Shown here: positions 1 to 9,300 of the stretch, in pieces | Layout: every line of letters begins with the position of its first letter | Position numbering within the stretch: position 1 is the first letter of the stretch | From: JAEUJM01 sp041918615 | GTDB taxonomy: Bacteria; Actinomycetota; Acidimicrobiia; Acidimicrobiales; DATDAH01 | Direction: 5' to 3' | Assembly: GCA_041918615.1 (NCBI GenBank) | Contig: JAYRVH010000077.1 | Coordinates: 1 to 64,000, forward strand | Length of the DNA: 64,000 nt | The notes under the pieces: generated by a model | The model's database searches: none | What the model was told of the DNA's origin: nothing | What the model saw: only the letters and a program-made list of their open reading frames with translations | Translations under genes and position numbers: made by a program

Positions 1-356
1 AGGTCCCGGATCGAGAGGCGTGTCGGGCTCAGCGACACAACCACGCCCCGCTCGAGCTCGGTGATGATCGCCGGCAGGTTCGACAGGAGGAGCTCGACCT
101 GCGCGTCCGGGCCGAGCTCGGCCACGTGGCGCAGTTGGATCACCGACGGGCTCGTGGATCGTCGGAGCGCGAGCAGCATCGCGAAATCGCTGTCCGCGGT
201 GACGATGGCGAAGTCCTCGGTGACGGCATGGTCGAAGATCTCCGAGTCGGTGGCGGTGGCGAGGCCGATGTCCGCGACGTGGGTGGCGTCGAACCCTCCG
301 TCGCGCAGGGGAGCGAGCAGCCGAGGAGACAGGTTGGCGTCGACCAGGAGCCTCAT
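1..356 (-). CDS. DUF5615 PIN-like protein, toxin-type partner (partial)
   Basis: The frame opens with an ATG at 356 and is still open at the left edge, so at least 118 residues are present and the C-terminus is missing. It begins MRLLVDANLSPRLLAPL, the usual opening of the DUF5615 family, whose Asp6 belongs to a PIN-like acidic site. A second acidic stretch, VTADSDF, lies mid-protein. The start overlaps the stop of the upstream DUF433 gene by 4 bp (ATGA), the standard arrangement for this two-gene module. Known of the family: DUF5615 proteins are predicted PIN-like nucleases paired with DUF433 antitoxin-like proteins. Toxin activity here is inferred from that pairing. Confidence 0.75.
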   Translation of the reverse strand, partial: MRLLVDANLSPRLLAPLRDGGFDATHVADIGLATATDSEIFDHAVTEDFAIVTADSDFAMLLALRRSTSPSVIQLRHVAELGPDAQVELLLSNLPAIITELERGVVVSLSPTRLSIRD

Positions 357-583
357 GCGGGACGGGCGACCGGGACCTCACGCTCGTTGACCATCACCGA
401 TGCATATTCGAGGGCGGCGAGGATGTCTTCACGCTCGAGGTACGGGTAGTCCCCGAGCACCTCATCGATGGTGCGTCCGCCGGCGAGCTGGCCGAGCACC
501 ATGCTGACCGTGACCCGTAGGTCGCGGATGCACGGCACGCCCCCCATGCGGTCGGGGTCGACGGTGATGCGCTCGAACGCCAT
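353..583 (-). CDS. DUF433 antitoxin-like protein
   Basis: This 76-residue protein has the DUF433 pattern: MAFERITVDPDR, then GGVPCIRDLRVTVSMVLGQLAGG, and a winged-helix-like end in which DYPYLEREDILAALEYA corresponds to the family's P-x-L-x-x-E-D-I-x-A-A-L-x-Y-A. Proteins of this type are small DNA-binding antitoxin-like partners of DUF5615 genes, and the downstream gene is one, overlapping by 4 bp. A -10-like TACCAT lies about 6 bp upstream of the ATG on the minus strand, so the message could be leaderless. The 51 bp covering its 5' end (548-598) recur at 31051-31101 with two mismatches. Confidence 0.78.
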   Translation of the reverse strand: MAFERITVDPDRMGGVPCIRDLRVTVSMVLGQLAGGRTIDEVLGDYPYLEREDILAALEYASVMVNEREVPVARPA

Positions 584-922
584 GGGCTAATGGTACGTGC
601 CGACCGAGTAGTGAGGGAGGGCGATCGCATGGGCCGCGCGGTGTGGCGGATCTACAACCCATAACTGAGCGCCTCATGCTCCGCGAAGTCCTGCCCAACC
701 GTTGGGATCTCGGGATCGAGCACAGCGCACGAGCGTGGGTCCCTTACAAGGAGGGGGTCACAGGTTCGAGTCCTGTAGCGCCCACCCGTTGTCAGAATCA
801 CGACGGTTGTGCAGGTCAGGGGCTCCCTCGTGTGTCCGGTTGCTCGGGCACCTGTGGGTCCGTCGAGCCCGTCCTGCGGTAAGGGGGTAGCGGCGGCGAT
901 CGCAAGTAGCTACGATGATGTC
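584..922. other. Non-coding stretch with a tRNA 3' fragment and the vapBC promoter
   Basis: No open frame here shows coding character. It holds the upstream region of the minus-strand DUF433 gene, a tRNA-Val 3' half at 740-786 and, at its right end, the palindromic region before vapB. I see no tRNA D-arm or 5' acceptor strand upstream of 740. Nothing else is recognised between 600 and 735 or between 790 and 900. Confidence 0.6.
740..786 (+). pseudogene. 3' half of tRNA-Val(UAC), probable att remnant
   Basis: From the anticodon loop onward the sequence reads as tRNA: loop CTTACAA (anticodon TAC), 3' anticodon strand GGAGG, variable loop, T-arm ACAGG-TTCGAGT-CCTGT, then AGCGCCC plus discriminator A and CC. 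The 5' anticodon strand agrees for only about three bases (TCC); the D-arm and the expected GGGCGCT acceptor strand are absent. It therefore cannot fold as a complete tRNA. Integrative elements that use tyrosine recombinases typically carry exactly this half of a tRNA gene at one end, so it may be an attachment-site remnant. Confidence 0.6.
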
Positions 923-936
923 ATGACAGTAGCTAC
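905..936 (+). promoter_or_regulatory. Palindromic operator candidate over the vapB start
   Basis: Two copies of the self-complementary octamer GTAGCTAC (906-913 and 929-936) are spaced 23 bp apart, each preceded by A. Between them lies the palindrome TGTCATGACA (919-928), which contains the antitoxin start codon at 923. TA operons of the Phd/YefM type are autoregulated through palindromes near the promoter, so this is the likely operator. TAGCTA at 907-912 could also serve as a -10 element and would place transcription start close to the ATG. Function is inferred from symmetry and position only. Confidence 0.5.
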
Positions 937-1204
937 ATCTCGGGTCGAGGTCGGCGTGCGCGATCTCAAGAACAACCTCAGCCGATACCTGGGTCGGGTC
1001 CAGGAAGGCGAGGAGGTGATCGTGACCGATCGCGGGAAGCCGGTGGCTCGGCTGTCGGCCTTGGACCATTCGACCGATCGTCTGGCCGAGCTGATCGCCG
1101 CAGGAGTCGTTCGCCCGCCGAAGAGCACGACCCGTTCTCGTCCGGCGCGACGCATCAAGCCCAAGGGCTCGGTGAGCGACCTCGTCGCCGAACAACGGCG
1201 TTGA
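923..1204 (+). CDS. Phd/YefM-family antitoxin (VapB-type)
   Basis: This 93-residue protein has a classic Phd/YefM N-terminal fold: VGVRDLKNNLSRYLGRVQ followed by GEEVIVTDRGKPVARL. That part dimerises and binds operator DNA. The basic C-terminal tail, with RSRPARRIKPKG, would wrap the toxin. The ATG at 923 is chosen because the family motif begins about ten residues later and the start lies inside the palindromic region; the longer frame upstream has no family similarity. The stop overlaps the TTG start of the toxin gene (TTGA), so the two are translationally coupled. It probably neutralises the PIN toxin and represses the operon. Confidence 0.85.
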   Translation: MTVATSRVEVGVRDLKNNLSRYLGRVQEGEEVIVTDRGKPVARLSALDHSTDRLAELIAAGVVRPPKSTTRSRPARRIKPKGSVSDLVAEQRR

Positions 1205-1623
1205 TCACCTACGTCGACACGTCGTCGCTCCTGAAGTTGCTGATCGAAGAGACCGGCTCCGAGCTGGCGGGGAGGCTGTGGGACGCTGCGGACGCCCTGG
1301 CTTCCGTCGCTCTGGTCGTGGTCGAAGCACGCGCCGCTCTGGCCGAAGCCGAGCGTGGTGCTCGACTCAGCGCAGCCGAGCACGTCGAAGCCAAGGCTGA
1401 GCTCAGCGTTCTCCTCGATGAGTTGACCATGGTCGCGATCACCGACGACCTGATCGCCCAGGCCGCCGAGCTCGCCGATCGTGAGGCGCTGCGGGGCTAC
1501 GACGCGGTTCACCTCGCCGCCGCGGTGACGATTGGCGCCGACGTCCTCACGAGCGCCGACACCGCATTGTGCTCAGCGGCGGAGCGTCGCGGCCTTCACG
1601 TGGCGAATCCGCTCGGGTGCTGA
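1201..1623 (+). CDS. VapC-type PIN-domain ribonuclease toxin
   Basis: The 140-residue frame starts with TTG and reads MITYVDTSSLLKLL, a standard PIN-domain opening. The four acidic residues expected for the Mg-dependent active site are all present: Asp6, Glu42, Asp101 (in YDAVHLAAA) and Asp120 (in TSAD). Length is typical of VapC. Known members cleave tRNA or rRNA to arrest growth; the target here is unknown. It overlaps the antitoxin stop by 4 bp. A TTG start is weak, which keeps toxin output below antitoxin output. The system appears intact. Confidence 0.85.
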   Translation: MITYVDTSSLLKLLIEETGSELAGRLWDAADALASVALVVVEARAALAEAERGARLSAAEHVEAKAELSVLLDELTMVAITDDLIAQAAELADREALRGYDAVHLAAAVTIGADVLTSADTALCSAAERRGLHVANPLGC

Positions 1624-1645
1624 TCCGCATCGCGCTATCTTCGGG

Positions 1646-1795
1646 TTGCCCGCATCCCTTGTCCTCACCGGCGTTGCCCGCTTCGCCAAGCACGACCATT
1701 CGACACTGGTGCTGATCGCATTCATCGTGAGCGCTCTGGCGGCCCTGTTCGGGTTGCTGTTCCTCGCGGGTGAGGTATTCGTCGGGCACGAGTAG
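1646..1795 (+). CDS. Possible small one-helix membrane protein or gene remnant
   Basis: After the toxin gene, a 49-codon frame with a possible TTG start encodes a hydrophobic helix (LVLIAFIVSALAALFGLLFLAG) and then a short polar tail ending VFVGHE. I do not recognise a family. No convincing ribosome binding site precedes it, and the same frame is open upstream inside vapC, so it may be the tail of a degraded membrane gene. The helix is the only reason to mention it. Confidence 0.22.
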   Translation: MPASLVLTGVARFAKHDHSTLVLIAFIVSALAALFGLLFLAGEVFVGHE

Positions 1796-1838
1796 ATCTC
1801 GGGCGGGCACCGGTGCAGGGGCACCGGATTCCCCGCGG

Positions 1839-4343
1839 TCACGGCGTCCCGTCGGACGCGAGAGCAGGGCCTTGGCCCGAGGGCACGAGCCGAACCGACA
1901 GCACCGAGCCCGCCCCCTCGACAGTGAGCTCGGAACCTTCGGGTCCGTCGGCCACCTGGACCATCTCGAGGTCGCGCTCGCGCGCGTCGCAGCGGGACGC
2001 TCGGTCGAGTGGTATCCGGCTTCGGATCCTCACACGCATCCAACCGGTCGCGTGGCGGTCCACCACGCGCAGCACCATGCCGTCGCCTCGGTCCGCGGGC
2101 TTGAGCGCCACGACCTCGGGCGCCGACGGTGGACCGCTGGCCGCGAGGCCCTCGACCGCCAGGATGCTCCCGACGGCATCAGCCAGTCGGTCCCGGCTCT
2201 CGTCATCGAGGAGGGCACGGGCGGCCTCGCCCCGTTCGACCGGGGTGACCCCGGGGCCCCACGACCAGGCGACCGACGCTGAGGTGGCCCCCGGCTCGTG
2301 GCCGCGCGCCGGGCAGGCCAGGATGGGCAGGACGCGCCAGGCCCGCTCCTTGTTGGCGTTGCGGGCCACGACCACCTCGACTGTGCCGTCGTCGCGCATC
2401 GCGACGGCGCGGGTCATGTCGACCGCGAGTGCGAGCCCTCCGACCGTGCCCGTGGCGGCCAGCCAGCTCGAGACCGGCCAGAGCGTCGGGTCGAAGATGC
2501 GCCGGAGGGGCCGCGCCACGACCCCTCCGGGCTGGTCCATCACCAGACCGGTGGGTACGTCTGCACCCGGGAGGGCGAGCGTCACCGTGCGCCGATCGCC
2601 TGCCGCACACCAGGAGTCGACCGTCACGGCGGGGGTGGCGGGCCGAAACCGAAACGTCCGTCGCGTCTCGGTCCCGTCCAACGGGGCGAGCACCGTCACG
2701 ACGACGTCGTCGCCGGAACGGCGGGCCTCGACGCGCCCGGGGTGACGCGAGGTGCGGTCGACCTGCCGAAGGCGCCCGCCGCGGTACTCGCTGCCGAGAC
2801 GCCACAGCCCCCCGGCGTCCTCGTAGGCCACCAGGTCGCCCGCGGGCCCCTGCAGCGCCGAGATGCCATCGACCCGGAGATCGGTCAGGCATCCGCCCGC
2901 CCGCGGGTCGATCGTCGCGTGCAGGCACCCCGCCTCCACCCGGAGCACGCCGTCGACCCACTCACAGGCCACGGCGCGGGTCGCCACGGTCACTGCGCCG
3001 ACGTCGGGGCTCGAGGTGGTGACCCCGGCTCCTTCGAGCCCCGCTGCGACCCGCGAGACGGTCGCCATGGCCGAATGGAGCCACGGCATCTGCTCGCCGC
3101 GTGCGACCCGGTCCGGGCTGGTGCCGGTGATGAAGTCGTGGTGGTTGCCGGTGACCGCGGACCACCAGGGCTCGGCCATCCTCGAGGCAGCCTTCGCCGA
3201 GGTGCTGGGCCCGAGGACGACTGCCTCGGCCTCGGTCGCCAACAGCGCGTCGACGAGCGAGCGGTGGGCTCGCTTCAGCTCGGGGCGGCTCGCGTAGAAG
3301 CCCGTCCAATACGGGTTCGGGTCGAGCTCCACCACCGGCAGCCGGTCGCGGTGCGCGGCCACCAGATCCAGGTACTCGTCGGCGCCGGCGTTCAGCACCC
3401 AGAGCCCGCTGTCGGGGTAGCGCAGCTCGTTGTAGCGGTCGATCAGGTCGAGCAGCCGGGGGATGGGGTGGACGAAGTCGAGGCCGATGGGGCAGAGCCG
3501 GTAGGGCGTGCGGGCCAAGGGCCCGAGCTTCGCGGCGTACCGCTCGAGACGGGCGGCCACCCGCCGCTCGGACCGGTCCTGCACGGTCAGCGGCAGGCTC
3601 ATGTAGCGGAGGATCCCCACCGACGCCAGCTTGTCGGCCTGACCGTAGGTGAACGGGTGCCAATGGGCGAGCACCTCCGATCCCTGCCGGTCGCGCCACA
3701 CGAAGTCCGCCGAGCCCGCGTTCGTGAGCAACTCTGCACTCGATCCGGACCGCGGGAAACGCCCCGGCAGCTCCCAGTCGGAGCCGGCGAAGAAGCCGCC
3801 GTCGATGCGGGTCACGATCGTCCGGTCGAACCCGGCGGCGCGCAGCAGGCTCGGCAGTGATGGCGAGTGGCCGAAGCTGTCGGGGAAGTACGCCAGGCAT
3901 GGCTCCTGTGTCATGCCCCGGGTCCGCAGCCATTCCTGCCCGACCAGGAAGTCCCGCAGGATCGACTCTGTTGTCGGGAGCAGCGTGTCCTGCGTCGTCA
4001 CGCCGCTGGAGGTGAGGCGCAGCCGTCCGGAGTTGACCAGGGCGGCGAGCCGTTCACGCCGATCTGGACAGCGGTCCCAGTACATGGCGAGGAAGAAGAC
4101 GCAGTCGGCGCTCCAGACGCGTCGAGGTTCGTCCTCGAGTTCGTCGATCACCCGGTCGAGGGTGCGTCGGACGCCGAAGCGGAAGTACTGGTCGGACGTC
4201 AGCATCCAGTCGGGATCCCAGTGGCTCGATTCCGAGAGCACCAGCACCTGCCGTGCGTCGTCGGGGATGCCGAGCCGAGCTCGGGGAGGTGTCGGGTCGG
4301 TCGCGACCTCGACGGTCGACGGTGACCACGCTTCGTTCGTCAT
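1839..4343 (-). CDS. Glycoside hydrolase family 38 alpha-mannosidase-like protein
   Basis: This 834-residue protein has GH38 hallmarks. The metal-binding start SSHWDPDW corresponds to the family H-x-D-P-x-W (His41, Asp43). AYFPDSFGHS places the catalytic nucleophile at Asp155. NHHDFITGTSPD matches the family's H-D-x-x-x-G-T-S segment. A C-terminal beta-rich half of more than 400 residues follows, as in alpha-mannosidases. The ATG at 4343 (MTNEAW) is preferred because the frame upstream lacks coding character and runs through a gene shard. No signal peptide is visible, so a cytoplasmic role in trimming mannosides or polymannosyl glycolipids is possible. It is a single gene divergent from the lipid operon. 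Substrate is unknown. Confidence 0.85.
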   Translation of the reverse strand: MTNEAWSPSTVEVATDPTPPRARLGIPDDARQVLVLSESSHWDPDWMLTSDQYFRFGVRRTLDRVIDELEDEPRRVWSADCVFFLAMYWDRCPDRRERLAALVNSGRLRLTSSGVTTQDTLLPTTESILRDFLVGQEWLRTRGMTQEPCLAYFPDSFGHSPSLPSLLRAAGFDRTIVTRIDGGFFAGSDWELPGRFPRSGSSAELLTNAGSADFVWRDRQGSEVLAHWHPFTYGQADKLASVGILRYMSLPLTVQDRSERRVAARLERYAAKLGPLARTPYRLCPIGLDFVHPIPRLLDLIDRYNELRYPDSGLWVLNAGADEYLDLVAAHRDRLPVVELDPNPYWTGFYASRPELKRAHRSLVDALLATEAEAVVLGPSTSAKAASRMAEPWWSAVTGNHHDFITGTSPDRVARGEQMPWLHSAMATVSRVAAGLEGAGVTTSSPDVGAVTVATRAVACEWVDGVLRVEAGCLHATIDPRAGGCLTDLRVDGISALQGPAGDLVAYEDAGGLWRLGSEYRGGRLRQVDRTSRHPGRVEARRSGDDVVVTVLAPLDGTETRRTFRFRPATPAVTVDSWCAAGDRRTVTLALPGADVPTGLVMDQPGGVVARPLRRIFDPTLWPVSSWLAATGTVGGLALAVDMTRAVAMRDDGTVEVVVARNANKERAWRVLPILACPARGHEPGATSASVAWSWGPGVTPVERGEAARALLDDESRDRLADAVGSILAVEGLAASGPPSAPEVVALKPADRGDGMVLRVVDRHATGWMRVRIRSRIPLDRASRCDARERDLEMVQVADGPEGSELTVEGAGSVLSVRLVPSGQGPALASDGTP

Positions 4344-4730
4344 CGGACTCCGACGTCGTTGGGTGCCAGGGGAGCGAGCAGGCGCGGAGACAGGTTGGCA
4401 TCGACGAGGAGTCTCATGCGGGACGGGCGACTGGGACGTCGCGCTCGTCGACCATCGACCGGGCTGTCGAGGACGCGCCGAGTGGCGCGAGGACGTCGAC
4501 TTCGCTGGTCTGCCATGGGGCCACCGAAGCCGCCGTCCTTCCTCCGTGGCGGCCCTCGTGGAGGTGCGCCCCTCGCGGTCTCGGCTGCGCTGGCGGTCAA
4601 GTACTGTCCGGCGACTGCGCGGCCACGCGCGCTGGGCCTGGACGTTCGGGTCGCCTTCACCCGGTCGCCACACCGGTCGAGGGCGGGGCACCACTGAACG
4701 ACAGGGCAACGCTGAACAAGGAGGACTGTG
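4344..4730. other. Divergent intergenic region between GH38 and the lipid operon
   Basis: This 387-bp gap carries a DUF433/DUF5615 shard at 4367-4456, next to the GH38 start. The remainder (about 4460-4710) shows no credible gene and should contain promoters for both directions. I could not identify a convincing -35/-10 pair. A strong ribosome binding site, AAGGAGG at 4718-4724, sits before the acyl-CoA dehydrogenase ATG at 4731. Confidence 0.55.
4367..4456 (-). pseudogene. Shard of the DUF433/DUF5615 junction
   Basis: These 90 bp align without gaps to 306-395, with nine mismatches by eye. On the minus strand they encode the end of a DUF433 protein (VDERDVPVARPA, stop), the same ATGA overlap, and then the first codons of a DUF5615 protein (MRLLVDANLSPRLLAPL). 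The reading then breaks into unrelated sequence. Neither gene can be functional here. It is a relic of a second copy of the toxin-antitoxin-like pair. Confidence 0.8.
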
Positions 4731-6383
4731 ATGGGCAACGGACTGGACCCCGACACACTCGAGATGATGCTTGCCGCGATCAGTGAGTTCGCGGCGCGCG
4801 AGCTGCCCGATGCCCGCCTGATCGAGCTCGACGAGGTCGACGAGTTCCCCGAGCAGACCGTCCGCCACATGTGCAGCGAGGACCTCGGGGTCCAGCTCGT
4901 CTTCGTCGACGAGGACTACGACGGCATGGGCGGGGGCGCCTTCGACGTCTACCGGGTGTGCGCGCACCTCGCGGCGATCGATCTCGGGGTCGCCACCGCC
5001 GTGCTGGCCACCGCGCTCGGTTCCGACCCGATCACCGTGGGTGGCACGCCCGACCAGAAGAAGCGGTGGCTCACCCGTATCGCCGACGACGGCGCGCTGT
5101 TCGCCTACGGGGCGACCGAGCCCCAGGCGGGATCCGATCTCGCCGCGATGAAGACCGTGGCGGTTCCCGTCGAGACCGACGGCGGGCTCACGGGGTACCG
5201 CATCACCGGCGCCAAGCAGTGGATCTCGAACGGTGGTGTCGCCGACCTCTACACCGTCCTCGCGCTCGCCCCGGGCGGCCCGTCGTGGTTCGTGGTCGAG
5301 AGAGGCACCGCCGGGTTCACCCACGGCAAGCACGAGGACAAGCACGGCATCCGGCTGTCGAACACGGCCGCGCTGTTCCTCGACGAGGTCGAGGTGGATG
5401 CCGACGCGCTGGTGGGCGGCGCCGAGGGCCAGGGGCTGGTCCAGGCCCAGCTGGTGTTCGGCTACACCCGCCTGATGGTGGCCGCGTTCGGGTTGGGAGC
5501 CGGGTGGGCCGCACTCGACCGGGCCATCCCGTACTCAATGGAGCGGATCCAGGCCGGTGGCCCCTTGGCCGAGAAGCAGGGGTACACCCACAAGCTCATC
5601 GTTCCCCACGTGGTGCGGCTCGAGGCGGCTCGGGCCGCGATCGAGGAGACGGCCACGCGCATCGACCGCGGAGAGGGCGCGCTCACCACCGAGGGTGCGG
5701 TGGCAAAGTACCTCGCCACCGAGGCAGGCAACCTTGCCGCCGACGCGGCCATCCAGGCGTTGGGTGGCTACGGCTACACCCACGAGTACCTCGTCGAGAA
5801 GATCAAGCGCGACGTCCGCATCACCACGATCTACGAGGGCACCTCCGAGATCATGGAGATGACCATCAGCCGAGACCGCTGGCAGGACCACCTCAAGTCA
5901 CGCGGTGCGCACTATCACGACCAGGCTGCCGAGCTCGAGGAGCTGCACCGCCGCCGTCCTGAGGTCGGGGCCGGCACCGTCGCGCTGGCCCACCATGGGC
6001 TGGCCGAGGTGCTCGAGGCGTGCCGGGTGGGACGACTCACCCGCAACCAGCACGTCCTGTTGCGGCTCGGGCAGCTCATCGCGCTGGCCGAGGGGGCCGC
6101 CGCGTTCGCCCGGGCCGCAGCGGTCACCCTCGACGGCGCCGCGTCGGCCAAGGCCGGCACCCCCCTGGCACCCCCGGCGCTCGCCGCGGCCAGCCGCATC
6201 AACGCACGCGACGTCGCCCTCACCATCGCGACCGACGGCCTGCGCTGGGTGGTGGGGGCCGGGGGTGTCGGGACACTCGCCACGTTGTCGTCGGCGTTGC
6301 GCCTGAACGACGTGCATGCCGCCCAGGACGGACTGCTGGCCGACGGCGACCTGCTGGCCGACCATCTCTACGACCGAGCCTGA
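4731..6383 (+). CDS. Acyl-CoA dehydrogenase with C-terminal extension
   Basis: A 550-residue flavoprotein of the acyl-CoA dehydrogenase superfamily. Seen: the FAD/substrate segment YGATEPQAGSDLAAMKT, ITGAKQWISNG, the C-terminal helix run IQALGGYGYTHEYLVEKIKRD, and IYEGTSEI, whose Glu (residue 369) is the expected catalytic base. About 160 residues follow the usual end, resembling the extra helical domain of large ACADs. ATG 4731 has AAGGAGG seven bases upstream. It is the first gene of a four-gene operon with the megasynthase, acyl-CoA carboxylase and PPTase. Because the megasynthase lacks an enoyl reductase domain, this enzyme may set or remove a double bond in the product. That role is inference. 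Confidence 0.88.
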   Translation: MGNGLDPDTLEMMLAAISEFAARELPDARLIELDEVDEFPEQTVRHMCSEDLGVQLVFVDEDYDGMGGGAFDVYRVCAHLAAIDLGVATAVLATALGSDPITVGGTPDQKKRWLTRIADDGALFAYGATEPQAGSDLAAMKTVAVPVETDGGLTGYRITGAKQWISNGGVADLYTVLALAPGGPSWFVVERGTAGFTHGKHEDKHGIRLSNTAALFLDEVEVDADALVGGAEGQGLVQAQLVFGYTRLMVAAFGLGAGWAALDRAIPYSMERIQAGGPLAEKQGYTHKLIVPHVVRLEAARAAIEETATRIDRGEGALTTEGAVAKYLATEAGNLAADAAIQALGGYGYTHEYLVEKIKRDVRITTIYEGTSEIMEMTISRDRWQDHLKSRGAHYHDQAAELEELHRRRPEVGAGTVALAHHGLAEVLEACRVGRLTRNQHVLLRLGQLIALAEGAAAFARAAAVTLDGAASAKAGTPLAPPALAAASRINARDVALTIATDGLRWVVGAGGVGTLATLSSALRLNDVHAAQDGLLADGDLLADHLYDRA

Positions 6384-6399
6384 ACGGAGAAGCGCACCC

Positions 6400-9300
6400 A
6401 TGCCCGAAGCCGCCACCAAGGCCATCGCTGTCGTGGGGGTGGGCGCCATCCTGCCCGACGCCCCCACCGCCGCCACGTTCTGGGAGAACGTGGCCGGCGC
6501 CTGCTACTCGATCGGCGAGGTCGACGCCACTCGCTGGGACCCGGCGCTCTACTTCGACCCCGACCCGAAAGCCCCAGAGAAGACCTACTCGAAGATCGGT
6601 GGGTGGGTCACCGACTGGGAGTGGGACCCGCTGGGTTGGCGACTCCCCATCCCGCCGACGGTGTCCGACGCCATGGACGACGCCCAGAAGTGGGCGGTCG
6701 CAAGCGCCCGTATGGCGCTGCTCGACTACGGCTGGCCCGACCGGGACCTTGCCGGTGAGCGGACCGCGGTGATCCTCGGCAACGCCATGGCGGGCGAGAA
6801 GCACTACCTGACGGCGCTGCGGATCGCGTTCCCCGAGTTGGCCCGCGAGCTCGCGAAGGCACCCTCGTTCGCCGCGCTCGATCGGTCGCTGCGCGACGCG
6901 GTCGAGGCCGAGCTTCACGCGAACCTCGATGCCTGGCTGCCCGGCATCTCCGAGGACACGATGCCGGGCGAGCTCGGCAACTGCCTGGCCGGCCGGGTCG
7001 CCAACCTGTTCGATTTCCACGGCCCGAACTTCGTGACCGATGCCGCATGTGCCTCGGCGATGGCGGCCATGGCTGCGGCCATCGACGGCTTGCTCGAGCA
7101 CGACTTCGACGTGGCCCTCACCGGAGGCGTGGACCGCAACATGGGCGCTTCCACCTTCGTGAAGTTCGCCAAGATCGGTGCACTCTCGGCGACGGGCACT
7201 CGCCCCTACGCCGACGGTGCCGACGGGTTCGTGATGGGCGAGGGCGCGGCCGTCTTCGTGTTGAAGCGCCTGGCCGACGCCGAACGTGACGGCGACCGGA
7301 TCTATGCGGTGGTGCGCGGCGTGGCCGGCGCCAGCGACGGCAGAGGCAAGGGCATCACCGCGCCGAACCCCGTGGGTCAGCGTCTCGCGGTGCAGCGGGC
7401 GTGGCAGAGCGCCGGGCTGTCGCCCGCGGCCTGCGGCCTGGTGGAGGGTCACGGCACCTCGACCCGAGTCGGCGACGTGGTCGAGGTCACGAGCATCGGT
7501 GAGGCATTCGCCGGCGCGGGCCTGGCGCCGGGATCGGTCGCACTCGGCTCGGTGAAGTCCAACATCGGCCACCTCAAGGGGGCGGCCGGGGCGGCCGGCC
7601 TGTTGAAGGCGATCCTGGCGCTGCACCACCGACGGTTGCCGCCCAGCCTCAACTTCGCGGCACCGAACCCCAACATCGACTTCGCGGCCACGCCCTTCTC
7701 GGTCAACACCGAGTTGCGCGACTGGGCGCCACGCAACGGCTATCCCCGGGTGGCCGGGGTGAGCGCGTTCGGCTTCGGCGGGACCAACTTCCACGTCGTG
7801 CTCGAGGAGCACGTCCCGGGTCGCCTCACTGCCGACGGTGGCCGGACGGTGGTGGCCGGCGCTGACCTGGCGAGCGCACCGACCCCGTCGGGCGCCGAGC
7901 CGAAAGCGCCGTTGCGCGGCGCACTCGTGGTCGGCGCGGCCGACGAGGCCGAACTGGCCGATCGGCTCCGAGCCGCACTGGTCGAGGCAAGGGCCGGTCG
8001 TGCGCCGGCACCGCAGGCTCCGGACGAGGATGCGCTCCGTGCCCCCGAACGGGTGGCGATCGACTACGGCGACGCGGCCGAGCTCGCCGATCGGGTCGAG
8101 CGGGCGCTGGGGGCGATCGACAAGGGCGTCCCCGCCGCCTGGCGGGTGCTGCGAGGGCGCGGCGTGTTCCGTGGCCACGGGCCTGCGCCCACGACCGCGT
8201 TCCTGTACACCGGCCAGGGCTCGCAGTACGTCAACATGCTCGCCGACCTGCGTGACGTCGAGCCCATCGTTGCCCAGACCTTCGCCGAGGCCGACGAGGT
8301 GATGACCCCGTTGCTGGGCGGCCGGCCGCTCACCGACTACATCTTCGTCGACCCCGAAGATGCCGACGCGGTGGCCACCGCCGAGGCAGAGCTGCGCCAG
8401 ACCGAGATCACCCAGCCGGCGGTGCTTGCGGTCGACGCGGCCATCACCCGCCTGCTCGAGGCCTACGGCATCGTGCCCGACCTGGTGATGGGCCACAGCC
8501 TGGGCGAGTACGGCGCACTGACCGCAGCGGGAGCACTCGATTTCGCGGCGGCGCTCGAGGCCGTCAGCGCCAGGGGCCAGGAGATGGCGAGCCTCGAGAT
8601 CGACGACAACGGGGCCCTGGCCGCCGTGGCCGCACCGCTCGACGAGGCCGAGCGCCTCGTGGACGGGCTCGAGGGCTACGTGGTGCTCGCCAACGTGAAC
8701 TCCACCACCCAGACCGTCATCGGCGGCGCCACCGACGCGGTCGAGCACGCCATCGTCGCCTGTGAGGAACGCGGGTACCGGGCTGTCCGACTGCCGGTGA
8801 GCCACGCCTTCCACACCGCCATCGTGGCGCCGGCCAGCGCGCCCCTGCGGGCCACGCTCGAGCGCCTGCAGTTGCACCCGCCGGTCCTGCCCATCGTCGC
8901 CAACGTCACCGGCGACCTCTACCCGATGGGCCCCGACGTGGTGCCGCAGATGCTCGACCTGCTCGCCGACCAGGTCGCCTCGCCGGTGCAGTTCGTGGCC
9001 GGTCTGCGCACGCTCCGCGCCGCGGGGGCGACCGCCTTCGTCGAGGTCGGCCCCAAGCGGGCACTGCAGGGGTTCGCCAGCGACGTGTTGGGTGACGACG
9101 ACGTGCTCAACCTCTTCACCAACCACCCCAAGGGCGGTGGCGTGGTGACGTTCAACCACGCCCTGTGCGGCCTCTACGCCGCGGGGCTCGGCGTGGGCCG
9201 CGTGGCCGAGGTCCCGTCCGTTGCGCGCACCGCCCCGGCGCCGGCACCGGCGAGTGGCTCGACCGCGGCCGAGGTGGTGGGCGCCGTCCCCGCGCCACGG

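Noticed and set aside
643..882. Short plus-strand frame over the tRNA fragment
   Set aside because: It reads through tRNA sequence and has no motif; the RNA interpretation explains the region better.
4344..5345. N-terminal extension of the GH38 gene through the acyl-CoA dehydrogenase
   Set aside because: The frame upstream of ATG 4343 crosses a gene shard and then runs antisense to a clear dehydrogenase; no GH38 protein has such an extension.
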